The notes beneath the pieces were generated by a model. The model had not been told where the DNA came from. It was given only the letters and a program-made list of their open reading frames with translations, and did not search any database. The translations under genes were made by a program, and so were the position numbers. From JBJGXI01 sp045635475 (GTDB lineage: Bacteria; Bacillota; Bacilli; Bacillales; Amphibacillaceae): a DNA stretch of 64,000 bases. Position 1 is the stretch's first letter. The number at the start of each line of letters is the position of its first letter. This document shows, in pieces, positions 42,552 to 51,928 of this stretch. The stretch spans positions 1 through 64,000 of the forward strand of contig NZ_JBJGXI010000020.1 of assembly GCF_045635475.1 (NCBI RefSeq), in the 5' to 3' direction.

Positions 42552-43106
42552 ATGTTGCTAGATGATATTTTAACCTTTAACCAGAATTTTGTAGAAGAAA
42601 AACAATATCTACCTTATGAAACTGATGTATTTCCAAACAAACGCATGGTCATCTTCACGTGTATGGACTCTAGGTTATTAGAGTTACTTCCAAAAGCATT
42701 AAACTTAAAAAACGGTGACACTAAAATAGTAAAAAACGCAGGTGCGATACTTAATGATCACTATGACAGTATTATGAAAAGCTTGCTCGTTGCTGTTTAT
42801 GCCTTAAAGGCTGATGAAATACTTGTAATCGGACACCGAAGTTGCGGAATGCATAATTTCAGCAAAGAAAAGATCGTGGAGCAAATGGATTCTCGAGGTG
42901 TACGGGAAACTGCGTTGCAGGAGATAGAAAAGGACGGTATTGATTTGGATCAATGGCTATCTGGCTTTTCTTCAGTCGAAGAATCTGTTGAAAATAGTGT
43001 AGACGTCATCCGAACCCATCCCCTGTTACCAAATGATGTCCCTGTTCACGGACTCGTCATTGATCCCGCTACCGGGAAGTTAGATTTAGTTAAGAATGGT
43101 TATTAG
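42552..43106 (+). CDS. Beta-class carbonic anhydrase
   Basis: A 184-aa zinc enzyme interconverting CO2 and bicarbonate. Ligands C37, H95, C98 and the D39-R41 dyad (CMDSR; HRSCGM) are intact, matching the YtiB/YvdA-like class of Bacillus. No signal peptide. AAAGGAG precedes the ATG by 13 nt. The 115-nt inverted repeat just upstream could affect its mRNA. A hairpin terminator follows at 43176-43210. Confidence 0.9.
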   Translation: MLLDDILTFNQNFVEEKQYLPYETDVFPNKRMVIFTCMDSRLLELLPKALNLKNGDTKIVKNAGAILNDHYDSIMKSLLVAVYALKADEILVIGHRSCGMHNFSKEKIVEQMDSRGVRETALQEIEKDGIDLDQWLSGFSSVEESVENSVDVIRTHPLLPNDVPVHGLVIDPATGKLDLVKNGY

Positions 43107-43175
43107 ATCAAACGGACAAGGTGCTGAATAGTCGGTAAGGCACCACTTGAGGATTCCAGGCTAATATAGTTACAC

Positions 43176-43210
43176 AAGAAAACCTTGCCCCATTGAGACA
43201 AGGTTTTCTT
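43176..43210. terminator. Bidirectional terminator between carbonic anhydrase and opuAA
   Basis: AAGAAAACCTTG (43176-43187) and CAAGGTTTTCTT (43199-43210) form a perfect 12-bp stem between two convergent genes. Confidence 0.8.
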
Positions 43211-43214
43211 AACA

Positions 43215-44456
43215 TTACAGTGTATCTTCTGTTTCTTTGGCTTGGTAAAAGCCGTGATATTCTTTACTTCCTTCGATATCATCGGCCGCTAACCCAGCAA
43301 GCACGTGGACACGAAGAATAAGACCTTCTAGTTTGTTTTCTGCACTAATAACTGCTAAAGGAAATTTTGATTCTAATGCCTTTGGAATTAAATCACTAAC
43401 GTACTCCTCTTTATTGACCGTTGTCACCTGGGTATCAAGTACGTCCTCTAATGATTTCTTTTGTTTAAGACCATCGATCGCTGCGTCAATTGTCACAATT
43501 CCTTTCAGGTGTCTGCTCCGATCTACAACAAACACACTAGACACGCCATTTTCTTGCATTTCCTTTATAGCCACGTTCAAACCGTCCTTCATTGAAACAA
43601 GCGCATTTGGCTTAATCATAACATGATCAGCTTGAAGAATTTTTGAACGATCAATATCCTTTATGAATTCAGAAATATAGTCATTTGCTGGTGCATCGAT
43701 AATTTCCTCTGGCGTACCTACTTGGACCACTTTTCCATCCTTCATCACGGCTACACGGTCGCCTAGTTTAAATGCTTCATTAACATCGTGTGTAATGAAA
43801 ATAATCGTCTTTTTCAATCGTTCTTGTATGTCTAAAAGCTCTAGTTGCATGTCTCTACGAATTAATGGATCCAAAGCACTAAACGGTTCATCCATCAATA
43901 AAATATCTGGATCATTAGCTAAAGCCCGTGCAAGTCCAACCCTCTGCTGCATACCACCAGACAGCTCCTCTGGATATTTGTCCTCATAGCCCTTTAAACC
44001 TACTATTTCAATATTGTTTTGAGCAATCTTCTGCCGCTCTTCTGTTGGAACGTTTTTTATTTCTAATCCATACACTACATTTTCTAGCACAGTACGGTGA
44101 TTAAACAAGCCAAAATGTTGAAACACCATTGCTATTTTATCTTGTCTGAATTTTTTCAATTGACTTGAATTGTATTCTACAATGTTTTCATCATCAACAT
44201 AAATTGCTCCACCGGTCGGCTTGTTAAGCAAGTTAAAGCAACGAATTAAAGTTGATTTCCCACTTCCCGACAGACCCATAATCACAAAAATTTCGCCCTC
44301 TTTTATTTCCATCGAAGCATTATACACACCAACTGTATGTCCTGTTTCAGCTAATATATCTTCTTTCGACATGCCATCTTGAATCATCGGAATAATCGAC
44401 TTTGGTTTCGAGCCAAAAATCTTGGAAACATGATCTATTTTAATTTTATTAGCCAT
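43215..44456 (-). CDS. opuAA: Glycine betaine ABC transporter ATP-binding protein OpuAA
   Basis: A 413-aa ATPase of the ProV/OpuAA type: Walker A GLSGSGKST, signature LSGGMQQR, Walker B ILLMDEPFSALDP, then two CBS domains (about 285-400) that in this family sense ionic strength. It imports compatible solutes under osmotic stress with OpuAB and OpuAC. It shares one base with the permease stop (TAATG). Last gene of the cluster. Confidence 0.92.
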   Translation of the reverse strand: MANKIKIDHVSKIFGSKPKSIIPMIQDGMSKEDILAETGHTVGVYNASMEIKEGEIFVIMGLSGSGKSTLIRCFNLLNKPTGGAIYVDDENIVEYNSSQLKKFRQDKIAMVFQHFGLFNHRTVLENVVYGLEIKNVPTEERQKIAQNNIEIVGLKGYEDKYPEELSGGMQQRVGLARALANDPDILLMDEPFSALDPLIRRDMQLELLDIQERLKKTIIFITHDVNEAFKLGDRVAVMKDGKVVQVGTPEEIIDAPANDYISEFIKDIDRSKILQADHVMIKPNALVSMKDGLNVAIKEMQENGVSSVFVVDRSRHLKGIVTIDAAIDGLKQKKSLEDVLDTQVTTVNKEEYVSDLIPKALESKFPLAVISAENKLEGLILRVHVLAGLAADDIEGSKEYHGFYQAKETEDTL

Positions 44457-45313
44457 TATTTCGCCCTCCTATGTTTCTGGAATCGATCGGCAACTCCACC
44501 TGTTACTCGATCAATAATGATGGCTAAAAATACAATACTGATACCTGCTTCAAAGCCTAGACCGATATCAATCCGATTAATTGATATTAATACTTGCTCG
44601 CCTAAACCTTGTGCACCTACCATGGAAGCAATAACTACCATTGCCAATGCCATCATTGTTGTTTGGTTAACCCCAGCCATTATCGTCGGTAAAGCTTGAG
44701 GTAATTGTACTTTTGTTAACATTTGCCATCTAGATGAACCAAAGGATTGTGCTGATTCTATTACCTCAGGATCAACTCCCCTAAGTGCAAGTTCCGTTAG
44801 CCGTATTACTGGTGGCAATGCATAAATTAAAGTCGCAAATATAGCAGAAACATTTCCTAATCCAAAAAAGAAAATTGCAGGAATTAAATAAACAAAGCTT
44901 GGCATCGTCTGCATTGCATCTAATATCGGCCTCATAACCGCAGAAAAACCTTTACTAAATGCCATCCATACTCCGATTGGAATACCGATGATTAAACAGA
45001 TTAACACAGAAGACAACACAATTGAAATTGTCATCATCAATGCTTCCCAAAGCCCAAATGTCCCTACTAAAAATATAAAGGCTGCGTAGATGATACCCGA
45101 AAGAACCGATTTGAAATACCAGCCAAGCAGGAAGATTAAAATAATAAATACCCACCAAGGCAGAAAATTTAAAAACCACTCAATTCCATTAATAGTACGA
45201 GAAGATATAAAAAAGATAAAATCAAATAATGGTTCTAAAGTTTCATCTAAAAAACCTACAATGTTCGATACGTATTCACCTAAATCACTTCTAATCTCTG
45301 GAAAATTATTCAT
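44456..45313 (-). CDS. opuAB: Glycine betaine ABC transporter permease OpuAB
   Basis: A 285-aa permease with six or seven helices and the family EAA loop (ALRGVDPEVIESAQSFGSSRWQMLTKVQLPQALPTIMAGVNQ). Its substrate-binding protein gene lies upstream, across a terminator (45415-45452) and a 145-bp gap. It is translationally coupled to opuAA. Confidence 0.92.
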   Translation of the reverse strand: MNNFPEIRSDLGEYVSNIVGFLDETLEPLFDFIFFISSRTINGIEWFLNFLPWWVFIILIFLLGWYFKSVLSGIIYAAFIFLVGTFGLWEALMMTISIVLSSVLICLIIGIPIGVWMAFSKGFSAVMRPILDAMQTMPSFVYLIPAIFFFGLGNVSAIFATLIYALPPVIRLTELALRGVDPEVIESAQSFGSSRWQMLTKVQLPQALPTIMAGVNQTTMMALAMVVIASMVGAQGLGEQVLISINRIDIGLGFEAGISIVFLAIIIDRVTGGVADRFQKHRRAK

Positions 45314-45414
45314 AGCGGAAACTGATGTTAAATCAGTTTATTTCACCTCACATTTTCTATTGTCATACCTGTAGTTTTCCCAATAGTGTTTAGCTTATTA
45401 ATGAGTTTTTGAAA

Positions 45415-45452
45415 CAAAAAAAGTAGCTGACCATCATAACCAGCTACTTTTT
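45415..45452 (-). terminator. Terminator between opuAC and opuAB
   Basis: AAAGTAGCTG (45420-45429) and CAGCTACTTT (45441-45450) form a perfect stem flanked by A and T runs on both sides. It stands after the opuAC stop, in the middle of the transporter cluster, and probably lets only part of the transcripts continue to opuAB-opuAA. Confidence 0.88.
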
Positions 45453-45458
45453 GGTTAA

Positions 45459-46451
45459 TTATTCTAATGCTTCGGTAACTTTTTCCACTATATCTTCTGG
45501 TAGCCACTCTGTCCAAATATCTTGGTGCTGTTTTAACCACCATACTGCAGCAGCGTCCGCATCTGCATCTTGTTCAAGCATATAAATCAAAGCTTCTTCT
45601 GTTAGTGCACTGCTTGTCTCATAATTTTGTAAGAATTCATACACTTCTGGTGCTTTTTCTGGAAAATCCTTATAAACTGCAACTACAACATCATTCGGAG
45701 GAAATTTCGTTCCCTTCGTCTCATTCCAAGTTGCTTCATCGTAAGCTGGTTCTTCTAATAATCTTAAATCATATTGAGCTGTTGCCGCTGTTGGAGACCA
45801 GTAATAACCAACCCAACCTTCACCAGCGTTATATGCATCTGCTAGTGACGCAACAATTGCAGCATCAGAACCAGGCATAAAATTATTGAATGTTTCACCT
45901 AAACCATAATAATCAAACTTTTCATCAATTGTCTCAGCAACGGCCCAACCACTTGGTGCATTAATTAAACGACCTTTTCCTGGATCTTCTGGGTCTTCAA
46001 AAACTTCAGGATAATTTTTTAAATCCTCTACAGTTCTTAAATCCGGAGCAAGTGGTTCAATACCCCGTTCTTCATCGCCCTCTATCACATAAGCTGGAAC
46101 ATAAAGCCCTTGTGTATTGTCATTAAAGTTTGTTGAGACTGTTTCAAAATCGCCTGCCTCTGTAGCTTCTTCATAAACCTCTCTAACATTATCTGTCCAC
46201 ACTTCCATATAGACATTAATATCACCTTCACGTAGACCTTGAATAGTTGCAGCAGTTGAACCAGGTTTCACTTCTGTATCATAGCCATAACCATTTTCAA
46301 TAATAAATTGCGCTATACTATTATGGAACCTAATACTATCCCAACCAGCGTCTGCAAGTGTAATAGTCTCAATTTCCGTTTCGTCAGCTCCACCACATGC
46401 TGTTAAAAAAATTAGTAACACAGTAGAAAATAAAATAATCAGTTTCTTCAT
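45459..46451 (-). CDS. opuAC: Glycine betaine-binding lipoprotein OpuAC
   Basis: A 330-aa type II binding protein with lipobox LTACG. Following DETEIETITLADAGWDSIRFHNS, aromatic residues expected in the betaine cage (W and Y in GYYWSPTAA; W in PSGWAV) are present. Standing first rather than last, it differs from the B. subtilis opuAA-AB-AC order. GGAGGC lies 6 nt before the ATG. Probable promoter at 46510-46538. Confidence 0.88.
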   Translation of the reverse strand: MKKLIILFSTVLLIFLTACGGADETEIETITLADAGWDSIRFHNSIAQFIIENGYGYDTEVKPGSTAATIQGLREGDINVYMEVWTDNVREVYEEATEAGDFETVSTNFNDNTQGLYVPAYVIEGDEERGIEPLAPDLRTVEDLKNYPEVFEDPEDPGKGRLINAPSGWAVAETIDEKFDYYGLGETFNNFMPGSDAAIVASLADAYNAGEGWVGYYWSPTAATAQYDLRLLEEPAYDEATWNETKGTKFPPNDVVVAVYKDFPEKAPEVYEFLQNYETSSALTEEALIYMLEQDADADAAAVWWLKQHQDIWTEWLPEDIVEKVTEALE

Positions 46452-46509
46452 GTTAATGCCTCCTCTTCTTTTTGTTGAAAGTACTCTTAATATGACTTTT
46501 TTCTATGGA

Positions 46510-46538
46510 ATTATTCGAAAAGATAGAACTCTTTCCAA
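46510..46538 (-). promoter_or_regulatory. Probable promoter of opuAC
   Basis: Minus strand reads TTGGAA (46533-46538), 17-nt spacer, AATAAT (46510-46515). Both boxes are one or two bases off consensus. A palindrome lies just upstream (46555-46586). Confidence 0.5.
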
Positions 46539-46554
46539 TTAATATTCCACACAC

Positions 46555-46586
46555 ATCGATCATGCTCACCTATGAGCATGATCGAT
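46555..46586. promoter_or_regulatory. 14-bp perfect palindrome upstream of the opuAC promoter
   Basis: ATCGATCATGCTCA (46555-46568) and TGAGCATGATCGAT (46573-46586) flank a 4-nt CCTA centre. No T tract follows on either strand, so it looks more like a regulator-binding site than a terminator. The regulator is unknown. The rest of the 46452-46834 gap holds the opuAC promoter and the pnkp terminator. Confidence 0.6.
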
Positions 46587-46770
46587 TGCATTTCTTTTAT
46601 GTAACTTAGAACACGTACATTTTGTTTCGGCGGAATTTGTTTAACTCCGTTTTCCTATAGTTTACGATATTCTCTGCACTCGGATATTCTTAATAATTCA
46701 TCATAAAACGTTAGATTCCTTTACATAAGAGGTGCTTTTTCATTTCTTTTTAAAAATCCAGAAAACAAAA

Positions 46771-46801
46771 ATGACAGGTTACCTTCTTGGGCACCTATCA
46801 T
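46771..46801 (-). terminator. Terminator of the hen1-pnkp operon
   Basis: ATGATAGGT (46793-46801) pairs with ACCTGTCAT (46771-46779) on the minus strand with one wobble, followed by TTTTTG. Confidence 0.7.
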
Positions 46802-46834
46802 CATTGTGAACAAAATTGATTCGAAGTATGATTT

Positions 46835-49426
46835 TTAAAGCCTTGGATCTACTGGCTCTGCATCCATTGCAATTGTAGCTAATACACATTCATGAATTCT
46901 GTCTAACGATTCACGCTCAACAAACCGTTGTATTCCCTCAACCCCAAGGGCAAATTCCTTTAAAGCGAGCTTTTGCTTTTTACCAGTTTGTCTACTTTTC
47001 AACCTACTTAGATTCTCGGGTAGTAAATAATCCATTCCATAGATGATATTTAAATACTTCCTGCCCCGAACTTTAATCGCTGGTTGCAATAACTTCCCTT
47101 TATTCCTTGTTATAAAATATTCTGGTTTAATAACGATTCCTTCGTGTCCTTCACGCGTCATATTCTCCCACCACTGAATAACTTCCGCTTCACTAGTTTG
47201 ATCATCAATACATTTAAATTCTGTTTCCACGAATAGATTCGAGATGTTTGCAAATTCGCGATTTTTCTCCATATGCCATACGTGTGTTTCGTGAAAAAAT
47301 GTTTGCTTGCTATGGGCAAGCACATGAAATGGCGCAATTTGAATATCAGAGATTGCTTCGATATCCCAGCAGTATTTTTGAAATACCTTCTCAAATACCT
47401 CGGCATGTGCTAACTTTTGTTGATACTCTGCAAGCCATGTTGCTAGCTCCTCATTATTACTAGATGCGGCCATTAATTTATCTACTAACTGCTTCCGGTC
47501 CATGCTTGCATTTTCTGCAACATGTGCATATTGACTGCTAATTAATTGCTGGGCTTTCAAGTTCCAAGGCATGATTTCTGTGTCTAAGAGCACAAAATCG
47601 GTATCGTATTTATCAAAATAACCGTTAGCTACAAAATCTTTATTTATTTTTTCGATTACTTGACTTTCTATATGATCGTCAAAAAAACGTCTGCCTTTTC
47701 TTGAGTAAATCACACCTAATGTATCAAAACCAATCCATTTTTTTGCTGCTTCTCTATCTTTAAATAGTAACAATACCGCTCTACTACCCATGTGTTTTTT
47801 CTCTGCGACCATCTTTTCTACACCGTGGCTCCGGTAATAATCAATTGCCTCCTGTGGATGCTCCAAGTAATCATTCAATGCAGATGCTTGTGGTGTTGGT
47901 GTCATCGTCGGTGGAATATAAACGAGCTGCTCTAATGGAACGGTAAAGTGTGACGTTGTATCAATTGCAGCTTTTACAAATTCCTTTTGTACACGAATAT
48001 TGCCAATTGCTTTTGTATCAACAGCATACCCATGAATATATTTTTCGATATTCGGTGGGTCCAAGCGTTTGCGCTCCCATTCGGATAACGGATGATCATC
48101 GGTACCCGAATAGTTTTCTTTAGCATTTACAGAAACAATTGCTTTTTCTGGATAGCGAAGTGCTGTTAACTTACCACCGAATACAGCGCCTTGATCAATA
48201 TTAATCGTATTATTTATTTCAAGTGGGTGTGGTCTTGGATCATGTCCCCATACAATTAATGCGCTTGATTGATGACCTGTGGTCCAGTCTTTTCGAATCG
48301 GCTTACCGTTATCATCTGTACCGTCCGTGTCCCCGTAGCGACAAAAATCACTTACCTGATACGATGTTTTCCCAATAAACGCATCCTTAATTCCAGCATG
48401 CGCACATACTAATGTATCGACACCATTTTTCTTAAAAACATAATGAGATGGCGCTTCAAGAAGCATGTCCTTTATTTTCTCTTTAATCGCTTCCGTTTGC
48501 TTCTTACCATGCTTTTGCTCATAAACTGCAAATTCTTCTGCGACTTTTTCGTCGCCATGACTCAAGGTAACCTTTCTTCCATCTAACCAGCGTGCTATTT
48601 TCCAACCATGATTACTGTCAATCATTGAAGCCAATTTATGCTCCATATGCCGTAAAAAGAAAAGCATCGTGTCCAATGATTGTGGTCCACGACTCATCAC
48701 ATCGCCGATTGAAACGAATGTACGACCGTCTGGATGCTCATAAAGTCCCGCTTGATTTTGCTCATAACCAAGTGTTTCTAACAACTGAATCAGCTCATCA
48801 TAACAGCCATGAATATCACCAATAATATCGATGCCACTTCCAATATCCTGTTCAACTGGATTGTTTTGCCGTACAAGATTAAGATCCGTCGTATCCTTTA
48901 TAAAGAAAACCGAACGGTAGCCTTCTTTTTTTATAAAACGTTTTTCTCTTTTAAACACTTGATATTGTTGTTTAATCCGGTTCTTCCCTCTTGAATCATC
49001 TCTAGATTCATCTCTTGCTTTTAATGTATCTACATCTACGTCTAGCACTAGTGCTACGATTGGTAGATTATGCTTGTTCGCCAATGCCACATATCTTTTG
49101 CGGTCATCCGGATACAGGTGTGTAGCATCAATAAAGGTTAATTTATTTAATCGGCATCTTGCCTCAATTAGCGTATCCATCATAGCGAAGGCTTCTTTTG
49201 ATATCATTTGATACGTTTCAAAAATACGATCCGCCTCATCCTTTGGCCTCGCGCTCCAGTCGATAAAATCAACATTACTCACTAAGCGCCGAAACTGATC
49301 AGAACTAACGATTTCTGAATCCTCAATTTTGTTATCTTTGACAAGTGTACGTAATAAAGTCGTTTTACCACTGTTCGAAGGTCCAACTAGTAAGACAATG
49401 CCTGCGTGAGGTAGTTGTAGCCTCAT
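46835..49426 (-). CDS. pnkp: Bacterial polynucleotide kinase-phosphatase-ligase Pnkp
   Basis: An 863-aa, three-part RNA repair enzyme. The N-terminal kinase has Walker A GPSNSGKTT (15-23). The calcineurin-like phosphatase follows (IIGDIHGCYDE, GDVMSRGP, SNHGWK, VWGHDPR), then an adenylyltransferase ligase whose motif I is KKHMGSRAV, near residue 560. It heals 5'-OH and 2',3'-cyclic phosphate RNA ends and, with Hen1, seals them. The phosphatase motifs deviate from the usual GD-x-VDRGP and GNHE. The gene overlaps hen1 by 4 nt (ATGA), so the two are translated as a pair. Confidence 0.94.
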   Translation of the reverse strand: MRLQLPHAGIVLLVGPSNSGKTTLLRTLVKDNKIEDSEIVSSDQFRRLVSNVDFIDWSARPKDEADRIFETYQMISKEAFAMMDTLIEARCRLNKLTFIDATHLYPDDRKRYVALANKHNLPIVALVLDVDVDTLKARDESRDDSRGKNRIKQQYQVFKREKRFIKKEGYRSVFFIKDTTDLNLVRQNNPVEQDIGSGIDIIGDIHGCYDELIQLLETLGYEQNQAGLYEHPDGRTFVSIGDVMSRGPQSLDTMLFFLRHMEHKLASMIDSNHGWKIARWLDGRKVTLSHGDEKVAEEFAVYEQKHGKKQTEAIKEKIKDMLLEAPSHYVFKKNGVDTLVCAHAGIKDAFIGKTSYQVSDFCRYGDTDGTDDNGKPIRKDWTTGHQSSALIVWGHDPRPHPLEINNTINIDQGAVFGGKLTALRYPEKAIVSVNAKENYSGTDDHPLSEWERKRLDPPNIEKYIHGYAVDTKAIGNIRVQKEFVKAAIDTTSHFTVPLEQLVYIPPTMTPTPQASALNDYLEHPQEAIDYYRSHGVEKMVAEKKHMGSRAVLLLFKDREAAKKWIGFDTLGVIYSRKGRRFFDDHIESQVIEKINKDFVANGYFDKYDTDFVLLDTEIMPWNLKAQQLISSQYAHVAENASMDRKQLVDKLMAASSNNEELATWLAEYQQKLAHAEVFEKVFQKYCWDIEAISDIQIAPFHVLAHSKQTFFHETHVWHMEKNREFANISNLFVETEFKCIDDQTSEAEVIQWWENMTREGHEGIVIKPEYFITRNKGKLLQPAIKVRGRKYLNIIYGMDYLLPENLSRLKSRQTGKKQKLALKEFALGVEGIQRFVERESLDRIHECVLATIAMDAEPVDPRL

Positions 49427-50769
49427 ACCTGATCCTCCCCTCTAATAAAGGTACACATTTGAGTTGGTTGACCAAAACTTGGGTGCTCCTCACCAATCCC
49501 ATCAAAGTGGAGGCGATACGGGTGCTGTTCGGTTGCAGCAGTGCAACACGCTTGGAACTGATTTCTTGTCCACTCAAATCGATGATCACTGTGCCGGTAT
49601 GCTTGGTCGAGTTCATAAACGTTGTTATATTCACTATTTGGTGTAGTAATAATTAAAGCTCGCGGCTGATACTTTTGCAAAATTGTTTGGATAATCTTCG
49701 GCAATCTATATTCATCAATGTGCTCGATTACCTCACAAAGAATGATTACATCTTTATTCACTAAACGTTGATCGAAATAATATAACGATCCCCATACCGG
49801 TGTTGGCGAAACGAAACCTACCTCTGATTCACCATGTTCAAACCGTGCGATTGCTCTCGTCGTCGCAGTCTCCGATGGCTCAACAGCTAGAATCTCTTCC
49901 ACACCTGATACGAAGCCTAGCTTGTATGCTAGCTTTCCTTCTCCTGATCCAAAATCTACAATACTTTTCCGATCAGTTAACTGCTGAACAGTTTCTGCTA
50001 TCTTTTGATAACGAAGCTCATTCAAACGTACCTTTGGCGTTGTTTCTTGCTGTTCCACCTTGTCCTCTAATTGGCTATATAGTTCTTTAAAACGAAGAGC
50101 ACGTCGAATGATCATATCCTTCGATGGATGTTGATCTAGCCAGCCTTCTCCATACCTTTGAAGCTTATCGATTTCCTTTTCATCAATATAGTAATGCTTA
50201 TAGTTATCCAAAACTGGAATTAATACAAATAGTTGGCGCAGCCCTGTTTGCAATGTAGTTGTCCCGTGAATGTTTATGTATCTAACATGATTTGTTGTCT
50301 TTAAAGAAAAATCATAATCTAGCTCTCGCTTTTCAATATCAATTTCATAGCCAAGCGGTTCAAACAAGTTAGTAATCTGTTCATCTGAAAGATCCGTAGA
50401 AACTGGTCCAAAGCCAAATGTGAAAGGAAAACAATGCTTTACCCATGCTTGATATTCTTCCTTTGTATTACCATTCAACGCAGTAGCAAGCGCTGAGCGT
50501 ATTAGTGAGGTAAAAATACTACTAACGGCGAATTCGCGATCATTAATATAATGGGTAATGTCATAAGCATTGTTGTTATTTTTAACTAGTTCGATTGAAT
50601 CTGGCGTCACGAAAATCGTAGCCTCTACTTCTGATGGCATGAACTTACTGTAAAACATTCTTACTAGATGGCCCTTTGATTCTCGTTCATAGAGATTAGT
50701 TGGATTTTTGGCTAATAAAAAGGAAAGAACTTGTACATTTTCTCCCGTAGCATGTATCGTCAACTGCAT
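49423..50769 (-). CDS. hen1: RNA 3'-terminal ribose 2'-O-methyltransferase Hen1
   Basis: A 448-aa protein: an N-terminal domain (about 1-235) that in the bacterial system activates the Pnkp ligase, and a C-terminal SAM methyltransferase. Motif I is VDFGSGEGKL; the Mn2+-binding E-x-x-E-H reads CEVIEHIDE near residue 365, with the distal ligand in RHSDHRFEW. It marks the 3' end of a cleaved RNA before ligation, making the repaired site resistant to recleavage. AAGAGGTG precedes the ATG. First gene of the hen1-pnkp operon. Confidence 0.94.
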   Translation of the reverse strand: MQLTIHATGENVQVLSFLLAKNPTNLYERESKGHLVRMFYSKFMPSEVEATIFVTPDSIELVKNNNNAYDITHYINDREFAVSSIFTSLIRSALATALNGNTKEEYQAWVKHCFPFTFGFGPVSTDLSDEQITNLFEPLGYEIDIEKRELDYDFSLKTTNHVRYINIHGTTTLQTGLRQLFVLIPVLDNYKHYYIDEKEIDKLQRYGEGWLDQHPSKDMIIRRALRFKELYSQLEDKVEQQETTPKVRLNELRYQKIAETVQQLTDRKSIVDFGSGEGKLAYKLGFVSGVEEILAVEPSETATTRAIARFEHGESEVGFVSPTPVWGSLYYFDQRLVNKDVIILCEVIEHIDEYRLPKIIQTILQKYQPRALIITTPNSEYNNVYELDQAYRHSDHRFEWTRNQFQACCTAATEQHPYRLHFDGIGEEHPSFGQPTQMCTFIRGEDQV

Positions 50770-50935
50770 ACAATCACCTCTTACTTTTTAGTATATTTTG
50801 TAAAATACTAACGTTACTATATCATATTTAAGTGTCCATCTACATAGAAAGCAAAGTCAGATTTTTTTGGACTACTTCCTCTTTTTTATCATACATATAA
50901 CCATATACAAGCTTATAAAAGGAGCAGGATAGCAA

Positions 50936-51259
50936 ATGAGAACATCATTCGCTTTACTTGGATTAATATTAGTAATGGTTGTGATGGCTTTTCTTAACGG
51001 ACAGGACATTACTGATGATCAAACGCAAGCCACCATTTATAGCAGTCAAGATAATCTAGAAGCATCTGCAAATGCGGAAGGACAAGAAACGGTTGTACAT
51101 GCTTTTAATTCATTAGAATGGGTACTTGAGGACACTAATACGGTTGGTGAGTATATAGTAGAAACTTACCAAGAATATGAAATCTATACAGATGAAAATG
51201 GGACGGTAATACAAGAACTGCCAACAGCGAATTTTCAGTATTTACGGTTTCGCGAATAA
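50936..51259 (+). CDS. Hypothetical membrane-anchored or secreted 107-aa protein
   Basis: N-terminal hydrophobic segment (SFALLGLILVMVVMAFL, about 4-20) then an acidic extracytoplasmic domain rich in Glu, Asp, Thr and Gln. AAAAGGAG lies 12 nt before the ATG. No known domain recognised. It converges on a zinc-ribbon membrane protein gene with a shared hairpin terminator between them. Confidence 0.7.
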   Translation: MRTSFALLGLILVMVVMAFLNGQDITDDQTQATIYSSQDNLEASANAEGQETVVHAFNSLEWVLEDTNTVGEYIVETYQEYEIYTDENGTVIQELPTANFQYLRFRE

Positions 51260-51371
51260 TCATGAACTACACAGACACCGTGACTCTTAATTAGCCAAGT
51301 TCGACAATTACAAGCACTAGTGTTTAAATAACTAACAGCTATTCAGATGACGCCATACCGATGATATAAAA

Positions 51372-51406
51372 AACAGACTAAATCCTAATTCGATTTGGTC
51401 TGTTTT
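51372..51406. terminator. Bidirectional terminator
   Basis: AACAGAC-T-AAATC (51372-51384) pairs with GATTT-G-GTCTGTT with one mismatch, flanked by A and T runs; it separates two convergent genes. Confidence 0.75.
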
Positions 51407-51426
51407 TCGTATGTTCCCATGAACGT

Positions 51427-51759
51427 TTACTGTTTGGGAATACGTCTCTCTATAAGCACAAATGACATGATTCTAAGCACGACTGGATAGACCGCGGCAA
51501 GTATGAGCAGCGGGCCTAATATACCGAATTGGTTCCAGAACGACACCCAAATGATTAAAGCGAGCATTAATAATGCTCTGATGTTGCCAGCTTCACCGTT
51601 TACCTGCTTCCATGATGTCCACATCGTTTTATTTTCCATTAGTAGTTTATCAAAGCAGGCACTATGAAAAGGACGTAAGCGAAATAAACTTGTTCCGGTA
51701 ACGAGCTGATCTCTCTTCTTAATTTCTTTATGGCAATATTTACATATATGTAATTTCAT
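51427..51759 (-). CDS. Small zinc-ribbon-like membrane protein
   Basis: A 110-aa protein with C-x-x-C (CKYC) near the N-terminus and a paired HSAC at about 32-35, a possible zinc-binding knuckle, followed by two helices (about 60-77 and 78-98). Family not recognised; such proteins resemble small Bacillus membrane proteins of unknown function. A GAAGGGATTAAT site precedes the ATG. Confidence 0.68.
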   Translation of the reverse strand: MKLHICKYCHKEIKKRDQLVTGTSLFRLRPFHSACFDKLLMENKTMWTSWKQVNGEAGNIRALLMLALIIWVSFWNQFGILGPLLILAAVYPVVLRIMSFVLIERRIPKQ

Positions 51760-51874
51760 AGTATTAATCCCTTCTCTATCTTTATATCTTTTCCATTATA
51801 ACAAGTTTTAGTTAAAAAATAATGTTGTTTGTCTTTAATGCTTGATTTCTAATTATAAAGATGATAATTTATAG

Positions 51875-51893
51875 TAGTTCACCTGTTGAACTA
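51875..51893 (+). promoter_or_regulatory. Probable MarR operator
   Basis: TAGTTCA (51875-51881), 5-nt spacer, TGAACTA (51887-51893) form a perfect palindrome of the MarR-box kind 35 bp before the MarR gene. TTGAAC within the right arm could be a -35 box, so binding would block transcription (autoregulation, inferred). Confidence 0.65.
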
Positions 51894-51928
51894 TTTACAC
51901 ATTAAACTATCTAGACGGAGGGAATTCC

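Noticed and set aside
46555..46586. Palindrome upstream of opuAC as a terminator of the hen1-pnkp operon
   Set aside because: No T tract on either side, and a better terminator is present at 46771-46801.
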